Source: Bradyrhizobium sp. RD5-C2
GTDB lineage: Bacteria; Pseudomonadota; Alphaproteobacteria; Rhizobiales; Xanthobacteraceae
NCBI RefSeq assembly: GCF_019972155.1
Contig: NZ_BOVL01000010.1
Coordinates: 346,183-410,182, forward strand
Length of the DNA: 64,000 bases
Direction of reading: 5' to 3'
Shown here: one piece after another, positions 18,514-26,691 of the stretch
How positions within the stretch are numbered: position 1 is the first letter of the stretch
Layout of the letters: every line of letters begins with the position of its first letter
Program-made: the position numbers and the translations under genes
Notes under the pieces: model-generated
Database searches by the model: none
Seen by the model: only the letters and a program-made list of their open reading frames with translations
Told to the model about the DNA's origin: nothing

Positions 18514-18787
18514 GTTTTTTAGGAGTTACTATCGATCCGTTCGCTTGATACGCGCAATCGATCGCACATCTACCGGAGATAGATAGTCCGTGGATCGCTG
18601 CACCTTTGATCCATCACGGGTGATATCTGGTTTGCCTGCTTTCGCGTCAGCGCCGCTGACAGGATGAGCTTCGTGGGTCCTTGTCTCACGGCAGATGACA
18701 TGCAATCTTCCGCCCCCGGCAATGCTGTTCGAGAGCAACAAGAACAATAACCCCTCTCGTCCCTCCAATTCTGTCGAGGGCCTGATC
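18514..18787 (+). other. Intergenic region upstream of the first amiC-like gene
   Basis: Contains two small inverted repeats: ATCAC-GG-GTGAT at 18613-18624 and GTCAGC-GCC-GCTGAC at 18646-18660. I do not see a convincing sigma70 or sigma54 promoter. The region should carry the promoter for the amiC-amiR genes and could carry nitrogen-control sites, but nothing here identifies one. Confidence 0.3.
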
Positions 18788-19942
18788 ATGTCGAATCCTA
18801 CCCAAGCGACCTCCGCTCCATGGCGGATAGGCGTGCTGTTCTCGCGAACCGGCTTCATGTCGGTGATCGAGGAGACCCAGTATCAGGGCACGCAGCTTGC
18901 GATCGAGGAGGTGAACGAGGCGGGCGGGGTCTGCGGCCGCGAGCTGGTTCCCGTCGCCTACGACCCCGGCTCGGATTCGGCCGCCTATGGCCACTACGCC
19001 AAACGGTTGATGGTGGAGGATCAGGTCAGCACTATATTCGGCTGTTACACCTCGTCGAGCCGCAAGGCGGTGCTGCCGGTGGTCGAACGGCTGAACGGCC
19101 TGCTTTGGTACCCGACGCTCTATGAGGGTTTCGAGGCGTCGCCGAACGTCATCTACACCGGCGCCTCGCCGAATCAGAACAGCCTCGCGCTGTGCCGCTA
19201 TCTGATGGATACGTTCGGAACACGATTCTATTTCGTGGGTTCGGACTACATTTATCCGCGCGAGTCCAACCGGGTGATGCGGGAGCTGCTGAAGAGCAAC
19301 GGCGGCTCGGTCGTCGGCGAACGCTACGTCAACGTCTACGCGCGCTGGCAGGACTTTGTCCCGATCATCCAGGACATCAAGCGGGTCAGGCCCGACGTGA
19401 TCTTCTCGACCGTCGTGGGGGAGGGCACGGTCTTCCTCTATCAGGCTTACGCGAATGTCGGGCTCGATCCAAAGCAAGTGCCGATCGCCAGCCTGACCAC
19501 GACGGAAGCCGAAATCGCCGCCATGGGCTTCGACGTCGGCGCAGGACACGTCACCGCGGCATCCTACTTCCAGGGCGTCGAGGGCAGCGCCAACAACGCG
19601 TTTGTGCAGCGCTTCAAGAAGCGGTTCGGCGCCGACATCTCCACCAACATGTGCGCCGAGGCATCCTATTTCCAGCTGCATCTGTTTGCGAAAGCGCTCG
19701 AGCAGGTTAATTCGCTCGATACGGAAGTCCTCCGCTCCATGGTGTTCGGTACCAGTTTTGATGCACCGCAAGGTGCCGTCACCGTCAACCCAATGTCGGG
19801 CCACACCGATCTGTGGACACGCATCGGACGTGCCAACCGCCAGGGGCAGTTCGACGTGGTCAGCCAATCGAAGGAGCCGGTGCATGCGGATCCATTCCTG
19901 ATCGGGTATGGTCGTGCAACGCAAACAGGAAGCGTCCAATGA
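18788..19942 (+). CDS. amiC: AmiC-like amide-sensing negative regulator
   Basis: Cytoplasmic ligand sensor built on the periplasmic-binding-protein fold; in Pseudomonas AmiC binds short amides and releases the antiterminator AmiR. The 384-residue product has no signal peptide, unlike the transport binding proteins around it. It shares AmiC-type segments: PWRIGVLFSRTG at the start, SSSRKAVLPVVERLNGLLWYP, YIYPRESNRVMREL and FSTVVGEGT. Length matches AmiC (385 aa in P. aeruginosa). The ATG at 18788 is chosen because similarity begins there, although the frame is open from 18695. It overlaps the AmiR-like gene by four bases (ATGA), as expected for two proteins that form a stoichiometric complex. 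Confidence 0.88.
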   Translation: MSNPTQATSAPWRIGVLFSRTGFMSVIEETQYQGTQLAIEEVNEAGGVCGRELVPVAYDPGSDSAAYGHYAKRLMVEDQVSTIFGCYTSSSRKAVLPVVERLNGLLWYPTLYEGFEASPNVIYTGASPNQNSLALCRYLMDTFGTRFYFVGSDYIYPRESNRVMRELLKSNGGSVVGERYVNVYARWQDFVPIIQDIKRVRPDVIFSTVVGEGTVFLYQAYANVGLDPKQVPIASLTTTEAEIAAMGFDVGAGHVTAASYFQGVEGSANNAFVQRFKKRFGADISTNMCAEASYFQLHLFAKALEQVNSLDTEVLRSMVFGTSFDAPQGAVTVNPMSGHTDLWTRIGRANRQGQFDVVSQSKEPVHADPFLIGYGRATQTGSVQ

Positions 19943-20580
19943 ACGAGCAGTCGCGTAAGCCGTCGCTGAGCCGAGACGTCGGCGGACGCAAGACCATGGT
20001 TCAGGAACTTGCCGATCTGTCGGCCGTCGTGGTCGCGCCGGTCGATGATCAGGTCGGCATGTTGCTGCGCGAATTGCAGCGGTTCAGGATGCGGGTGCGT
20101 CAGGTCTGGCCGATGCCGGAGAGCGTGCCGGCCGATGCCGACGTGGTGTACTGCGAATATTCGCCTGATCTGGCGCGGCGTTTGCCGTGGATTCCAGGCG
20201 ATGCGCGTTCCGCGCTGGTCGTGATCCTGCCGGCGACGGAAGCCGTTCACGCCGATGCGCTGTGTCATGCAACGCCCAACGCCGTTCTGCCGCGGCCGTT
20301 TACGCAGAATGCGGTGTTGTCCAGCCTCGTGTTGGCGCGCAGCCAGTTCAGCTACGAACGGCGGCTGCGCAGCAAGATCGAGAAGCTCGACGACAATCTG
20401 CGCTCGATGCGCACGGTGGAACGCGCCAAGGCGATCCTGATGGCGACGCGCCAGATGCCGGAAACCGAAGCCTATGGCTTCATCAGACGACAGGCGATGG
20501 ATCGTCGCGTGTCGGCAAGCGCAGTCGCCGCAGCGATTGTTGACTCGTTCGAACTGCTTGGCTACGATCATCAACAGTAA
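19939..20580 (+). CDS. amiR: AmiR-like ANTAR-domain transcription antiterminator
   Basis: RNA-binding antiterminator of 213 residues. An N-terminal receiver-like domain without an obvious phosphorylation site is followed by a coiled coil (about 133-155, heptads in the RRLRSKIEKLDDNLRSM region) and a C-terminal ANTAR domain with VERAKAILM and AYGFIRRQAMDRR. AmiR proteins stabilise tandem hairpins in a leader RNA and prevent termination. The start ATG overlaps the amiC stop. Two hexaloop hairpins and a terminator lie immediately after this gene, upstream of the transporter operon, so it very likely controls those genes and is itself held by the AmiC-like protein. Confidence 0.9.
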   Translation: MNEQSRKPSLSRDVGGRKTMVQELADLSAVVVAPVDDQVGMLLRELQRFRMRVRQVWPMPESVPADADVVYCEYSPDLARRLPWIPGDARSALVVILPATEAVHADALCHATPNAVLPRPFTQNAVLSSLVLARSQFSYERRLRSKIEKLDDNLRSMRTVERAKAILMATRQMPETEAYGFIRRQAMDRRVSASAVAAAIVDSFELLGYDHQQ

Positions 20581-20615
20581 GCCCCAATAGCGGGGCCGGC
20601 GGCGACAGCGCCGCC
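20581..20615 (+). promoter_or_regulatory. Tandem hexaloop hairpins, candidate ANTAR-binding RNA
   Basis: Starting at the base after the amiR stop are two perfect hairpins separated by one base. Hairpin 1 (20581-20596): GCCCC, loop AATAGC, GGGGC. Hairpin 2 (20598-20615): GGCGGC, loop GACAGC, GCCGCC. Both loops are six bases and share AYAGC at loop positions 2-6. Known ANTAR targets are two hairpins with six-base loops located before a terminator, which is the arrangement here. From memory the conserved loop bases in characterised targets are A1 and G4; here the equally spaced A and G fall at positions 2 and 5, so the register differs by one. Confidence 0.7.
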
Positions 20616-20633
20616 TTCGACACAACCGGCAAC

Positions 20634-20686
20634 AAAGCCCTCCCAATGCTCGCGTAAGCGCGCATCGGGAGGGCTTTTTGTTTTTT
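20634..20686 (+). terminator. Strong intrinsic terminator before the transporter operon
   Basis: GCCCTCCC (20637-20644) pairs perfectly with GGGAGGGC (20667-20674), the stem continuing inward with two mismatches to a GTAA tetraloop at 20654-20657. It is followed by TTTTTGTTTTTT (20675-20686). This stops transcription between amiR and the ABC transporter genes, 21 bp before the next start codon, unless it is overridden. It is the likely target of AmiR-dependent antitermination. Confidence 0.88.
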
Positions 20687-20707
20687 CAGTCCTGAAGGGA
20701 GCTAGGG

Positions 20708-21958
20708 ATGAGCATTTCACGGCGGACTTTGCTGAGGAATACCGCGGCGCTTGGCGCATTTGCCGGCGCCGGACTGCCGCATATCTGGATCAAGAACGCC
20801 GATCTCGCTTACGCCGCGGGCGGCGAGATCAAGGTCGGTGTGCTGTTCTCGCTGACGGGAACGACCGCGATCATCGAGGAATCGCTCAACAAGGCGACGC
20901 TGCTCGCGATCGAGGAAATCAACGCCGCAGGCGGCATCAAGGGCAGCAAGATCGTGCCGATCGTCGAGGATCCTGCGTCGGATCCGGCGACCTTCTCGGA
21001 GAAGGCCCGCAAGCTCGTCGTCGGCGACAAATGCGTGAGCGTGTTCGGCTCATATACCTCGGCGAGCCGCAAGGCGGTGCTTCCGGTCTTCGAACGACAG
21101 AACAATCTCTATTGGTATCCGACGCTCTATGAGGGCCGCGAGTGCTCGAAGAACGTCATCTACACCGGCGCAGTGCCGAACCAGCAGCAGGACGAGTTCG
21201 TGCCCTGGCTGGTCAAGAAGTTCGGCAAGAAGTTCTATCTGATCGGCTCCAACTACATCTATCCGAAGGAAGAGAACAACTACTGCAAGAAGCTGCTTGA
21301 GAAACTCGGCGGCGAGGTCGTGGCGGAAGAATATGTGCCGCTCGGCCATTCCGAATTCTCTTCCGTCATCAACAAGATCCGCTCGACGCAGCCGAACGTG
21401 ATCTTTTCCACCGTGGTCGGCGATTCCGTGGTCGCGCTGCATCGTCAGTACAAGGCTGCCGGCCTCGATCCCGAGAAGATGCCGATGGCTAGTCTCACGA
21501 CCTCCGAGAACGAGGTCGCGGCGATGGGCGGCGAGGCTGCCGCCGGTCACTTCACCTCGGCGCCGTACTTCATGGTGCACAAGTCGCCTGAGAACGAGAA
21601 ATTCGTCGAGGCCTACAAGAAGCGCTGGGGCGCCGACAAGGTGACGCATTTCGTCTCGGAGGCCTGCTACTTCCAGACCTATCTGTTCAAGCAGGCGGTC
21701 GAAAAGCTCGCCACCAGCGACCTCACGCCGCCGAACATCCGCGACGCGGTCAAGGGCCAGGAAGTGACTGCGCCGCAAGGCAAGGTCCGGATCGAGCCGG
21801 AGAATCTGCACACCTGGCTGTGGCCCAAGATCGCGCAGGCGAAGTCGAACGGCCAGTTCGAGATTCTCGTCGAGGCCAAGGATTGGCTGAAGCCGGTGCC
21901 TTACGCGGCCTATCCCGGGCAGTCCTGCACCGAGAAGGGCCTGGTCGAGAAGAGCTGA
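20708..21958 (+). CDS. Urea/short-chain-amide-type ABC transporter substrate-binding protein
   Basis: Exported binding protein (416 aa) of the UrtA/FmdD group. The N-terminus has a twin-arginine type signal (SRRTLLRN, then a hydrophobic stretch to about residue 38). The body has VGVLFSLTGTTAIIEESLNKATLLAIEEIN, SASRKAVLPVFERQNNLYWYPTLYEG, YIYPKEENNYCKKLL and IFSTVVGDSVVALH, closely resembling both UrtA and the neighbouring AmiC-like sensor. AAGGGAG precedes the ATG. It opens a five-gene transporter set and sits behind the antitermination region. Amide or urea is the likely ligand given the amiE gene downstream. Confidence 0.9.
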   Translation: MSISRRTLLRNTAALGAFAGAGLPHIWIKNADLAYAAGGEIKVGVLFSLTGTTAIIEESLNKATLLAIEEINAAGGIKGSKIVPIVEDPASDPATFSEKARKLVVGDKCVSVFGSYTSASRKAVLPVFERQNNLYWYPTLYEGRECSKNVIYTGAVPNQQQDEFVPWLVKKFGKKFYLIGSNYIYPKEENNYCKKLLEKLGGEVVAEEYVPLGHSEFSSVINKIRSTQPNVIFSTVVGDSVVALHRQYKAAGLDPEKMPMASLTTSENEVAAMGGEAAAGHFTSAPYFMVHKSPENEKFVEAYKKRWGADKVTHFVSEACYFQTYLFKQAVEKLATSDLTPPNIRDAVKGQEVTAPQGKVRIEPENLHTWLWPKIAQAKSNGQFEILVEAKDWLKPVPYAAYPGQSCTEKGLVEKS

Positions 21959-22020
21959 CGGGGGCTGACGACGGCCGTCGGCGTGCGGCGCCGGCGGCCG
22001 GCTTCCCGCAACGAAAGCCG

Positions 22021-22042
22021 CCTCTCGCACACATGCGAGGGG
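22021..22042 (+). other. Intercistronic hairpin between binding-protein and permease genes
   Basis: CCTCTCGCA (22021-22029) and TGCGAGGGG (22034-22042) form a 9-bp stem with one G-T pair and a CACA loop. No U-run follows. Such hairpins between a binding-protein gene and its permease commonly protect the upstream mRNA and raise binding-protein yield; that role is inferred. Confidence 0.55.
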
Positions 22043-22080
22043 CGCAGGCGCCCAAACGAACATCGAAAGCGGATCCCGAC

Positions 22081-22950
22081 GTGGACCAACTCATCGAACA
22101 AATCGTCACCGGCCTCAGCATCGGATCCATCCTGCTGCTGGTGGCGCTGGGACTGTCGATCATCTACGGCTCGATGGGCATCATCAATCTCGCCCATGGC
22201 GAGTTCGTGATGCTCGGCGCTTATGCCGCCTGGGTGTTTCACACCTATCTCGGGCTCGGCCTGCTCGCGAGCCTCGTTCCGATCTTCCTGGTGGTGGCAA
22301 CCTTCGGCTGGGTCATCGAACGCTACGTCCTCAGCCTGCTCAACAACCGACCGCTCGATACGATTCTTGCGACCTGGGGCGTCGGAATCATGCTGCAGCA
22401 GGCGGTGCGGCTGATGGTCGGCAGCGAACTCCGCTATGTGCAGCTGCCGCCGGCGCTGGCCGACAGCATGAACGTGTTCGGCATCCCGATATCGTCGTAT
22501 CGGGTGTTCCTGTTCGTCGTGTCGATCGCGCTGTTCGGGGCGACCTGGGTGCTCATGAACCGCACCACGGTCGGGATGAAGCTGCGGGCCATCATCCAGG
22601 ACCGCTCGGTCGCCGCCTCGTTCGGCATCAACGCCAAGCGGGTTTACGCGCTGACCTTCGCCTATGGCGCGGGCCTTGCCGGACTTGCCGGCGCGCTGGT
22701 GTCGCCGCTCAAGAGCGTGTCGCCCGATATGGGCACCGGCTACGTGGTCGACGCCTTCATGGTGGTCGTGCTCGGCGGCGTGCAGAGCCTCGCCGGCACC
22801 GTGGCGAGCGCCTTCATCCTCGGCGAGCTCTCCGGCGGCATCGCCTTCCTGCAGAACGACACCGTCGCCAAGACGATCGTGCTGCTCGCCATCGTCGTGC
22901 TCATCCGTTTCCGCCCCGAGGGGCTTTTCACCGCACGCGTGCGGGCCTGA
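22081..22950 (+). CDS. ABC transporter permease, UrtB/LivH type
   Basis: Inner-membrane subunit (289 aa) of the amide/urea-type transporter. About eight hydrophobic segments are visible, with the LivH-family opening GSILLLVALGLSIIYGSMGIINLAHGEFVMLGAY and a late GRVRA-like basic C-terminus. The start is taken as GTG 22081 (VDQLIEQIVTGLS), where family similarity begins; the frame is open further upstream, and the ribosome site before the GTG is weak. It pairs with the UrtC-type permease 16 bp downstream. Confidence 0.9.
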   Translation: MDQLIEQIVTGLSIGSILLLVALGLSIIYGSMGIINLAHGEFVMLGAYAAWVFHTYLGLGLLASLVPIFLVVATFGWVIERYVLSLLNNRPLDTILATWGVGIMLQQAVRLMVGSELRYVQLPPALADSMNVFGIPISSYRVFLFVVSIALFGATWVLMNRTTVGMKLRAIIQDRSVAASFGINAKRVYALTFAYGAGLAGLAGALVSPLKSVSPDMGTGYVVDAFMVVVLGGVQSLAGTVASAFILGELSGGIAFLQNDTVAKTIVLLAIVVLIRFRPEGLFTARVRA

Positions 22951-22966
22951 GACAGATCGCTCATCT

Positions 22967-24106
22967 ATGCCGTCGAATGCTTCCAATTCCAGCGGATTGC
23001 AGCGCCTGATCGCGCAACTTGCACCGTTGCTGATCGTTTCCGCGCTGGTGTTCGCGCTCCCGGTGCTGCTCAACAACGACTTCCTGCTCAACAAGGTCGC
23101 GCGCTATCTAGTGCTGGGTATCCTCACGATATCCCTTGGGCTGTCCTGGGGCTTCGGCGGCATCCTGAATCTCGGCCAGGCCATGAGCTTCGGGCTCGGC
23201 TCCTACGCGATGGCGATGGCCCTGAAGCTCAAGACCGTGCCGGTGCATACGGGAGCGAGCGGACTGCCGGACTTCATGGTCTGGAACAATGTCCAGCATC
23301 TGCCGTGGTTCTGGGAGCCGTTCCGGTCGCTCAGCTTCGCCATCGCGGCGGGGCTGATCGTGCCGGCGCTGGTTGCAGCAGCACTCGGCTGGTTCATGTT
23401 CCGCGGACGGGTCACGGGCGTCTACGTCTCGATCATCACGCTCGCCACCATGGTGGTGATCAATCTCGTGATCATCGACCAGCAGAGCTACACCGGCGGC
23501 TTCAACGGCATCACCGATCTCGCTCAGCTCGAGCTGTTCGGCGTCGCGTTCGATGCCTATGGCCGCGCGACCTATTATCTTGTCGCCGGATGCGTGCTGC
23601 TCAGTCTGCTGGTGGCCTTTGCCTTCACCAAGTCCAGGGCCGGCCTGATCGTGCAGGCGATCCGCGATCACGAGAGCCGGGTGCGCTATTTCGGCTACGA
23701 CGTCGCGCTCTACCAGATCTTCGTATTTGCGCTCTCGGCTGCGATCGCAGGCCTCGCCGGCATGCTCTACACGGTCGTGATGGAGTTTGCCTCGCCGACT
23801 TTCCTTGGCGTGCAGCTCTCGCTCTCGGTGGTGGTGTGGTGCGCCGTCGGCGGCAGGCAGAGCCTGGTCGGTGCGTTCCTCGGCGCGGTGCTGGTCGCCG
23901 GCATGCAGGGCGCGCTGTCGGAATCGGCGGCGTTCCTGGAAACCTGGACGCTGGTGATGGGCGCGCTGTTCGTGCTCGTGGTGCTGTTCCTGCCGAAGGG
24001 GCTCGCCGGCCTCGCGCAGTCCACCTGGCGCTGGGTTGCCCAGCGCAGACAGGCCGCCGGCGGCGCGGTTGCACGGGGTGTCAGCCAGACGGAGGGCAGC
24101 ACGTGA
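22967..24106 (+). CDS. ABC transporter permease, UrtC/LivM type
   Basis: Second membrane subunit (379 aa). It has about ten hydrophobic segments, the GLSWGFGGILNLGQAMSFGLG motif typical of LivM/UrtC, and FGYDVALYQIFVFALSAAIAGLAGMLY. The length and the inserted loop near KLKTVPVHTG resemble UrtC rather than LivM. Start at ATG 22967. Its stop overlaps the GTG of the ATPase gene by four bases. Confidence 0.9.
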   Translation: MPSNASNSSGLQRLIAQLAPLLIVSALVFALPVLLNNDFLLNKVARYLVLGILTISLGLSWGFGGILNLGQAMSFGLGSYAMAMALKLKTVPVHTGASGLPDFMVWNNVQHLPWFWEPFRSLSFAIAAGLIVPALVAAALGWFMFRGRVTGVYVSIITLATMVVINLVIIDQQSYTGGFNGITDLAQLELFGVAFDAYGRATYYLVAGCVLLSLLVAFAFTKSRAGLIVQAIRDHESRVRYFGYDVALYQIFVFALSAAIAGLAGMLYTVVMEFASPTFLGVQLSLSVVVWCAVGGRQSLVGAFLGAVLVAGMQGALSESAAFLETWTLVMGALFVLVVLFLPKGLAGLAQSTWRWVAQRRQAAGGAVARGVSQTEGST

Positions 24107-24855
24107 ACTCCCATCTCGATCTCCGCGACGTCTCGGTCAGCTTCAACGGTTTCAAGGCGCTCAATTCGCTCAACATGAGCGTGCGCAAGGGCGAGCTGCG
24201 CTGCCTGATCGGGCCGAACGGCGCCGGCAAGACCACGGCGCTGGACATCATCTGCGGCAAGGTCAAACCGAGCGCCGGCAGCGTCAGCTTTGACGGCACC
24301 GCGCTGCAGGAGCTCGAGGAATACGAGATCGCCCGCGCCGGTGTCGGCCGCAAGTTCCAGGTGCCGAGCGTCTTCCGCGAGCTCTCGGTCAGCGACAATC
24401 TCGAAGTGGCGCGGGCGCGCCGCACCTCCGTGTTCGGCAATCTGCGCTGGAGTATCGGCAATGCCGCGCGCAACGACATCGAGCGTCTGGCCGAGCTGGT
24501 CGGGCTCACCGAACAGCTCGACCGGCCGGCCGCGTATCTGTCGCACGGCCAGACCCAATGGCTGGAGATCGGCATGCTGGTCGCCCAGGACGCCGAGCTG
24601 ATCCTGATGGACGAGCCGACTGCCGGCATGACGGCGCAGGAAACCCGCAAGACCGCCGAACTGTTCGTACGGCTGAAGGGCAAGCACACGCTGATCGTGG
24701 TCGAGCACGACATGGGCTTCGTCAAGGCGATCGGCGACATCATCTCGGTGATGCATATGGGCCAGATGCTGGCCGAGGGCACCGCCGCGGAGGTGGAGGC
24801 GCATCCGGAAGTGCGCCGCGCCTATCTCGGATCGGGAGGCATCAGCCATGCTTGA
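24103..24855 (+). CDS. ABC transporter ATPase, UrtD/LivG type
   Basis: Cytoplasmic ATPase subunit (250 aa). Walker A GPNGAGKT lies at 37-44, the signature is SHGQTQWLEIG (the Urt-type variant of LSGGQ), and Walker B with its following residues is LILMDEPTAG. GTG 24103 is the start: GGAGGG precedes it and it overlaps the permease stop in GTGA. It overlaps the next ATPase gene by eight bases, so the two ATPases are translated in step. Confidence 0.93.
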   Translation: MNSHLDLRDVSVSFNGFKALNSLNMSVRKGELRCLIGPNGAGKTTALDIICGKVKPSAGSVSFDGTALQELEEYEIARAGVGRKFQVPSVFRELSVSDNLEVARARRTSVFGNLRWSIGNAARNDIERLAELVGLTEQLDRPAAYLSHGQTQWLEIGMLVAQDAELILMDEPTAGMTAQETRKTAELFVRLKGKHTLIVVEHDMGFVKAIGDIISVMHMGQMLAEGTAAEVEAHPEVRRAYLGSGGISHA

Positions 24856-25540
24856 GCTGACCGACGTCGACGCATTCTATGGCAATAGCCGCGCCTTGCA
24901 GGGCATCAACCTGATGGTCGGCAACGGCGAGTTCCTGTCGGTGCTCGGCCGCAACGGCGTCGGCAAGACCACGCTGATGCGCAGCATCCTCGGCCTGATG
25001 GACCGGTGCACCGGACGTTTGTCGCTCGACGGCGCCGACATCTCGCCATTGCGGACCCATCAGCGCGCCAAGGCCGGCATCGCCTATGTGCCGCAGGGCC
25101 GCGGCATCTTGCCGCGCTTTACCGTGCGGGAGAATTTGACGCTCGGGACCTTCGCGGCGAAATCGGCCAACGGCATCGAGGAGTGGGTGCTCGAGCTGTT
25201 TCCGGTGCTCAAGGATTTTCTCAACCGCTACGGCGGCAATCTCTCCGGCGGTCAGCAGCAGCAGCTTGCGATCGCGCGCGCGCTGCTTGCCCAGCCCAAG
25301 GTCATCCTACTGGACGAGCCGACCGAGGGCATCCAGCCGAACATCGTCGAGCAGATCGAGGACGTGATCGTCAAGCTCAATCGCGAGCGCGGCATCACGG
25401 TCGTGCTGGTCGAACAGAATGTCGCGTTCGCGCGGCGCGCGTCTCACCGCTTCGCGTTACTCGAAAAGGGACGCGTCGTCGCCAAGGGCGCGATCGGTGA
25501 GCTCACCGATGATCTCATCCAGCTGCACATGGCCGTGTAG
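24848..25540 (+). CDS. ABC transporter ATPase, UrtE/LivF type
   Basis: Second ATPase subunit (230 aa), with Walker A GRNGVGKT, a classical [16 protein letters not shown] signature, Walker [20 protein letters not shown] and the switch-region histidine replaced by Gln in LVEQNVAFA, as is usual in LivF/UrtE. It completes the transporter. The aliphatic amidase gene follows after 32 bp, linking transport and hydrolysis. Confidence 0.93.
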   Translation: MLELTDVDAFYGNSRALQGINLMVGNGEFLSVLGRNGVGKTTLMRSILGLMDRCTGRLSLDGADISPLRTHQRAKAGIAYVPQGRGILPRFTVRENLTLGTFAAKSANGIEEWVLELFPVLKDFLNRYGGNLSGGQQQQLAIARALLAQPKVILLDEPTEGIQPNIVEQIEDVIVKLNRERGITVVLVEQNVAFARRASHRFALLEKGRVVAKGAIGELTDDLIQLHMAV

Positions 25541-25572
25541 CGGGAATTATCGTTCAGAAAGGGAGTCGAGAC

Positions 25573-26610
25573 ATGTTGCATGGAGATATATCGAGCAGCA
25601 AGGACACGGTCGGCGTCGCCGTGGTCAATTACAAGATGCCGCGCCTGCACACCAAGGCCGAGGTGCTGGATAACGCGCGCAACATCGCCAAGATGGTTGA
25701 GGGGATGAAGCTCGGCCTGCCGGGCATGGATCTCGTGATCTTCCCGGAATACTCGACTCACGGCATCATGTACGACTCCAAGGAGATGTACGAGACGGCT
25801 TCGTCGGTGCCGGGCGAGGAAACCCGCATCTTCGCCGATGCCTGCCGCAAGGCCAAGGTCTGGGGCGTGTTCTCGCTGACGGGCGAGCGCCACGAGGAGC
25901 ATCCCAACAAGGCGCCGTACAACACGCTGATCCTGATGAACGACAAGGGCGAGATCGTCCAGAAGTATCGCAAGATCATGCCGTGGGTGCCGATCGAGGG
26001 CTGGTATCCCGGTGATTGCACCTACGTCTCGGAGGGGCCGAAGGGCCTGAAGATCAGCCTGATCATCTGCGACGACGGCAACTATCCGGAGATCTGGCGT
26101 GACTGCGCGATGCGCGGCGCCGAGCTGATCGTCCGCTGCCAGGGCTACATGTATCCGGCCAAGGAGCAGCAGATCCAGATCTCGAAATCGATGGCCTGGG
26201 CCAACAACTGCTACGTCGCGGTCGCCAACGCTTCCGGTTTCGACGGCGTCTATTCCTACTTCGGCCATTCTGCGCTCATCGGCTTCGACGGTCGGACGCT
26301 CGGCGAGTGCGGCACCGAGGAGAACGGCATCCAGTACGCCCAGCTCTCGGTGTCGCTGATCCGCGATGCCCGCCGCAACATGCAGTCGCAGAACCATCTC
26401 TTCAAGCTGATGCACCGCGGCTACACCGGCCTGATCAACTCGGGAGAGGGCGATCGCGGCCACGCGGTCTGTCCGTACACCTTCTACAAGAACTGGATCA
26501 CGGACCCCGAAGGTACGCGGGAGATGGTTGAAGCCATGACGCGTCCGACCGTCGGGACCGACGAGTGTCCGATCGAGGGCATTCCGAACCAGAAAGTCGC
26601 ACATCGTTGA
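25573..26610 (+). CDS. amiE: Aliphatic amidase
   Basis: Hydrolyses short aliphatic amides such as acetamide or propionamide to the acid and ammonia in the cytoplasm; nitrilase superfamily. The 345-residue protein begins with the family-typical [19 protein letters not shown]. Catalytic residues are all at the Pseudomonas AmiE positions: Glu59 in FPEYS, Lys134 in KYRKIMP, Glu142 in PIEGWYP and Cys166 in [10 protein letters not shown]. The C-terminal arm that mediates hexamer assembly is also present. The nitrilase relative formamidase AmiF differs at the N-terminus, so AmiE is the better name. Location behind amiC-amiR and a transporter gives a complete sense-import-hydrolyse unit. Confidence 0.96.
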   Translation: MLHGDISSSKDTVGVAVVNYKMPRLHTKAEVLDNARNIAKMVEGMKLGLPGMDLVIFPEYSTHGIMYDSKEMYETASSVPGEETRIFADACRKAKVWGVFSLTGERHEEHPNKAPYNTLILMNDKGEIVQKYRKIMPWVPIEGWYPGDCTYVSEGPKGLKISLIICDDGNYPEIWRDCAMRGAELIVRCQGYMYPAKEQQIQISKSMAWANNCYVAVANASGFDGVYSYFGHSALIGFDGRTLGECGTEENGIQYAQLSVSLIRDARRNMQSQNHLFKLMHRGYTGLINSGEGDRGHAVCPYTFYKNWITDPEGTREMVEAMTRPTVGTDECPIEGIPNQKVAHR

Positions 26611-26691
26611 TTGGAAAAGCCGAGCCGTGCCGGCGCGATCATTCGCACCGGCGCGGTTCTGAAACTGTTGCAACGGGAAACGGGGGTTACC

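Noticed and set aside
18505..18520. Terminator after the DUF35 gene
   Set aside because: There is a run of six T, but no stable stem directly before it.
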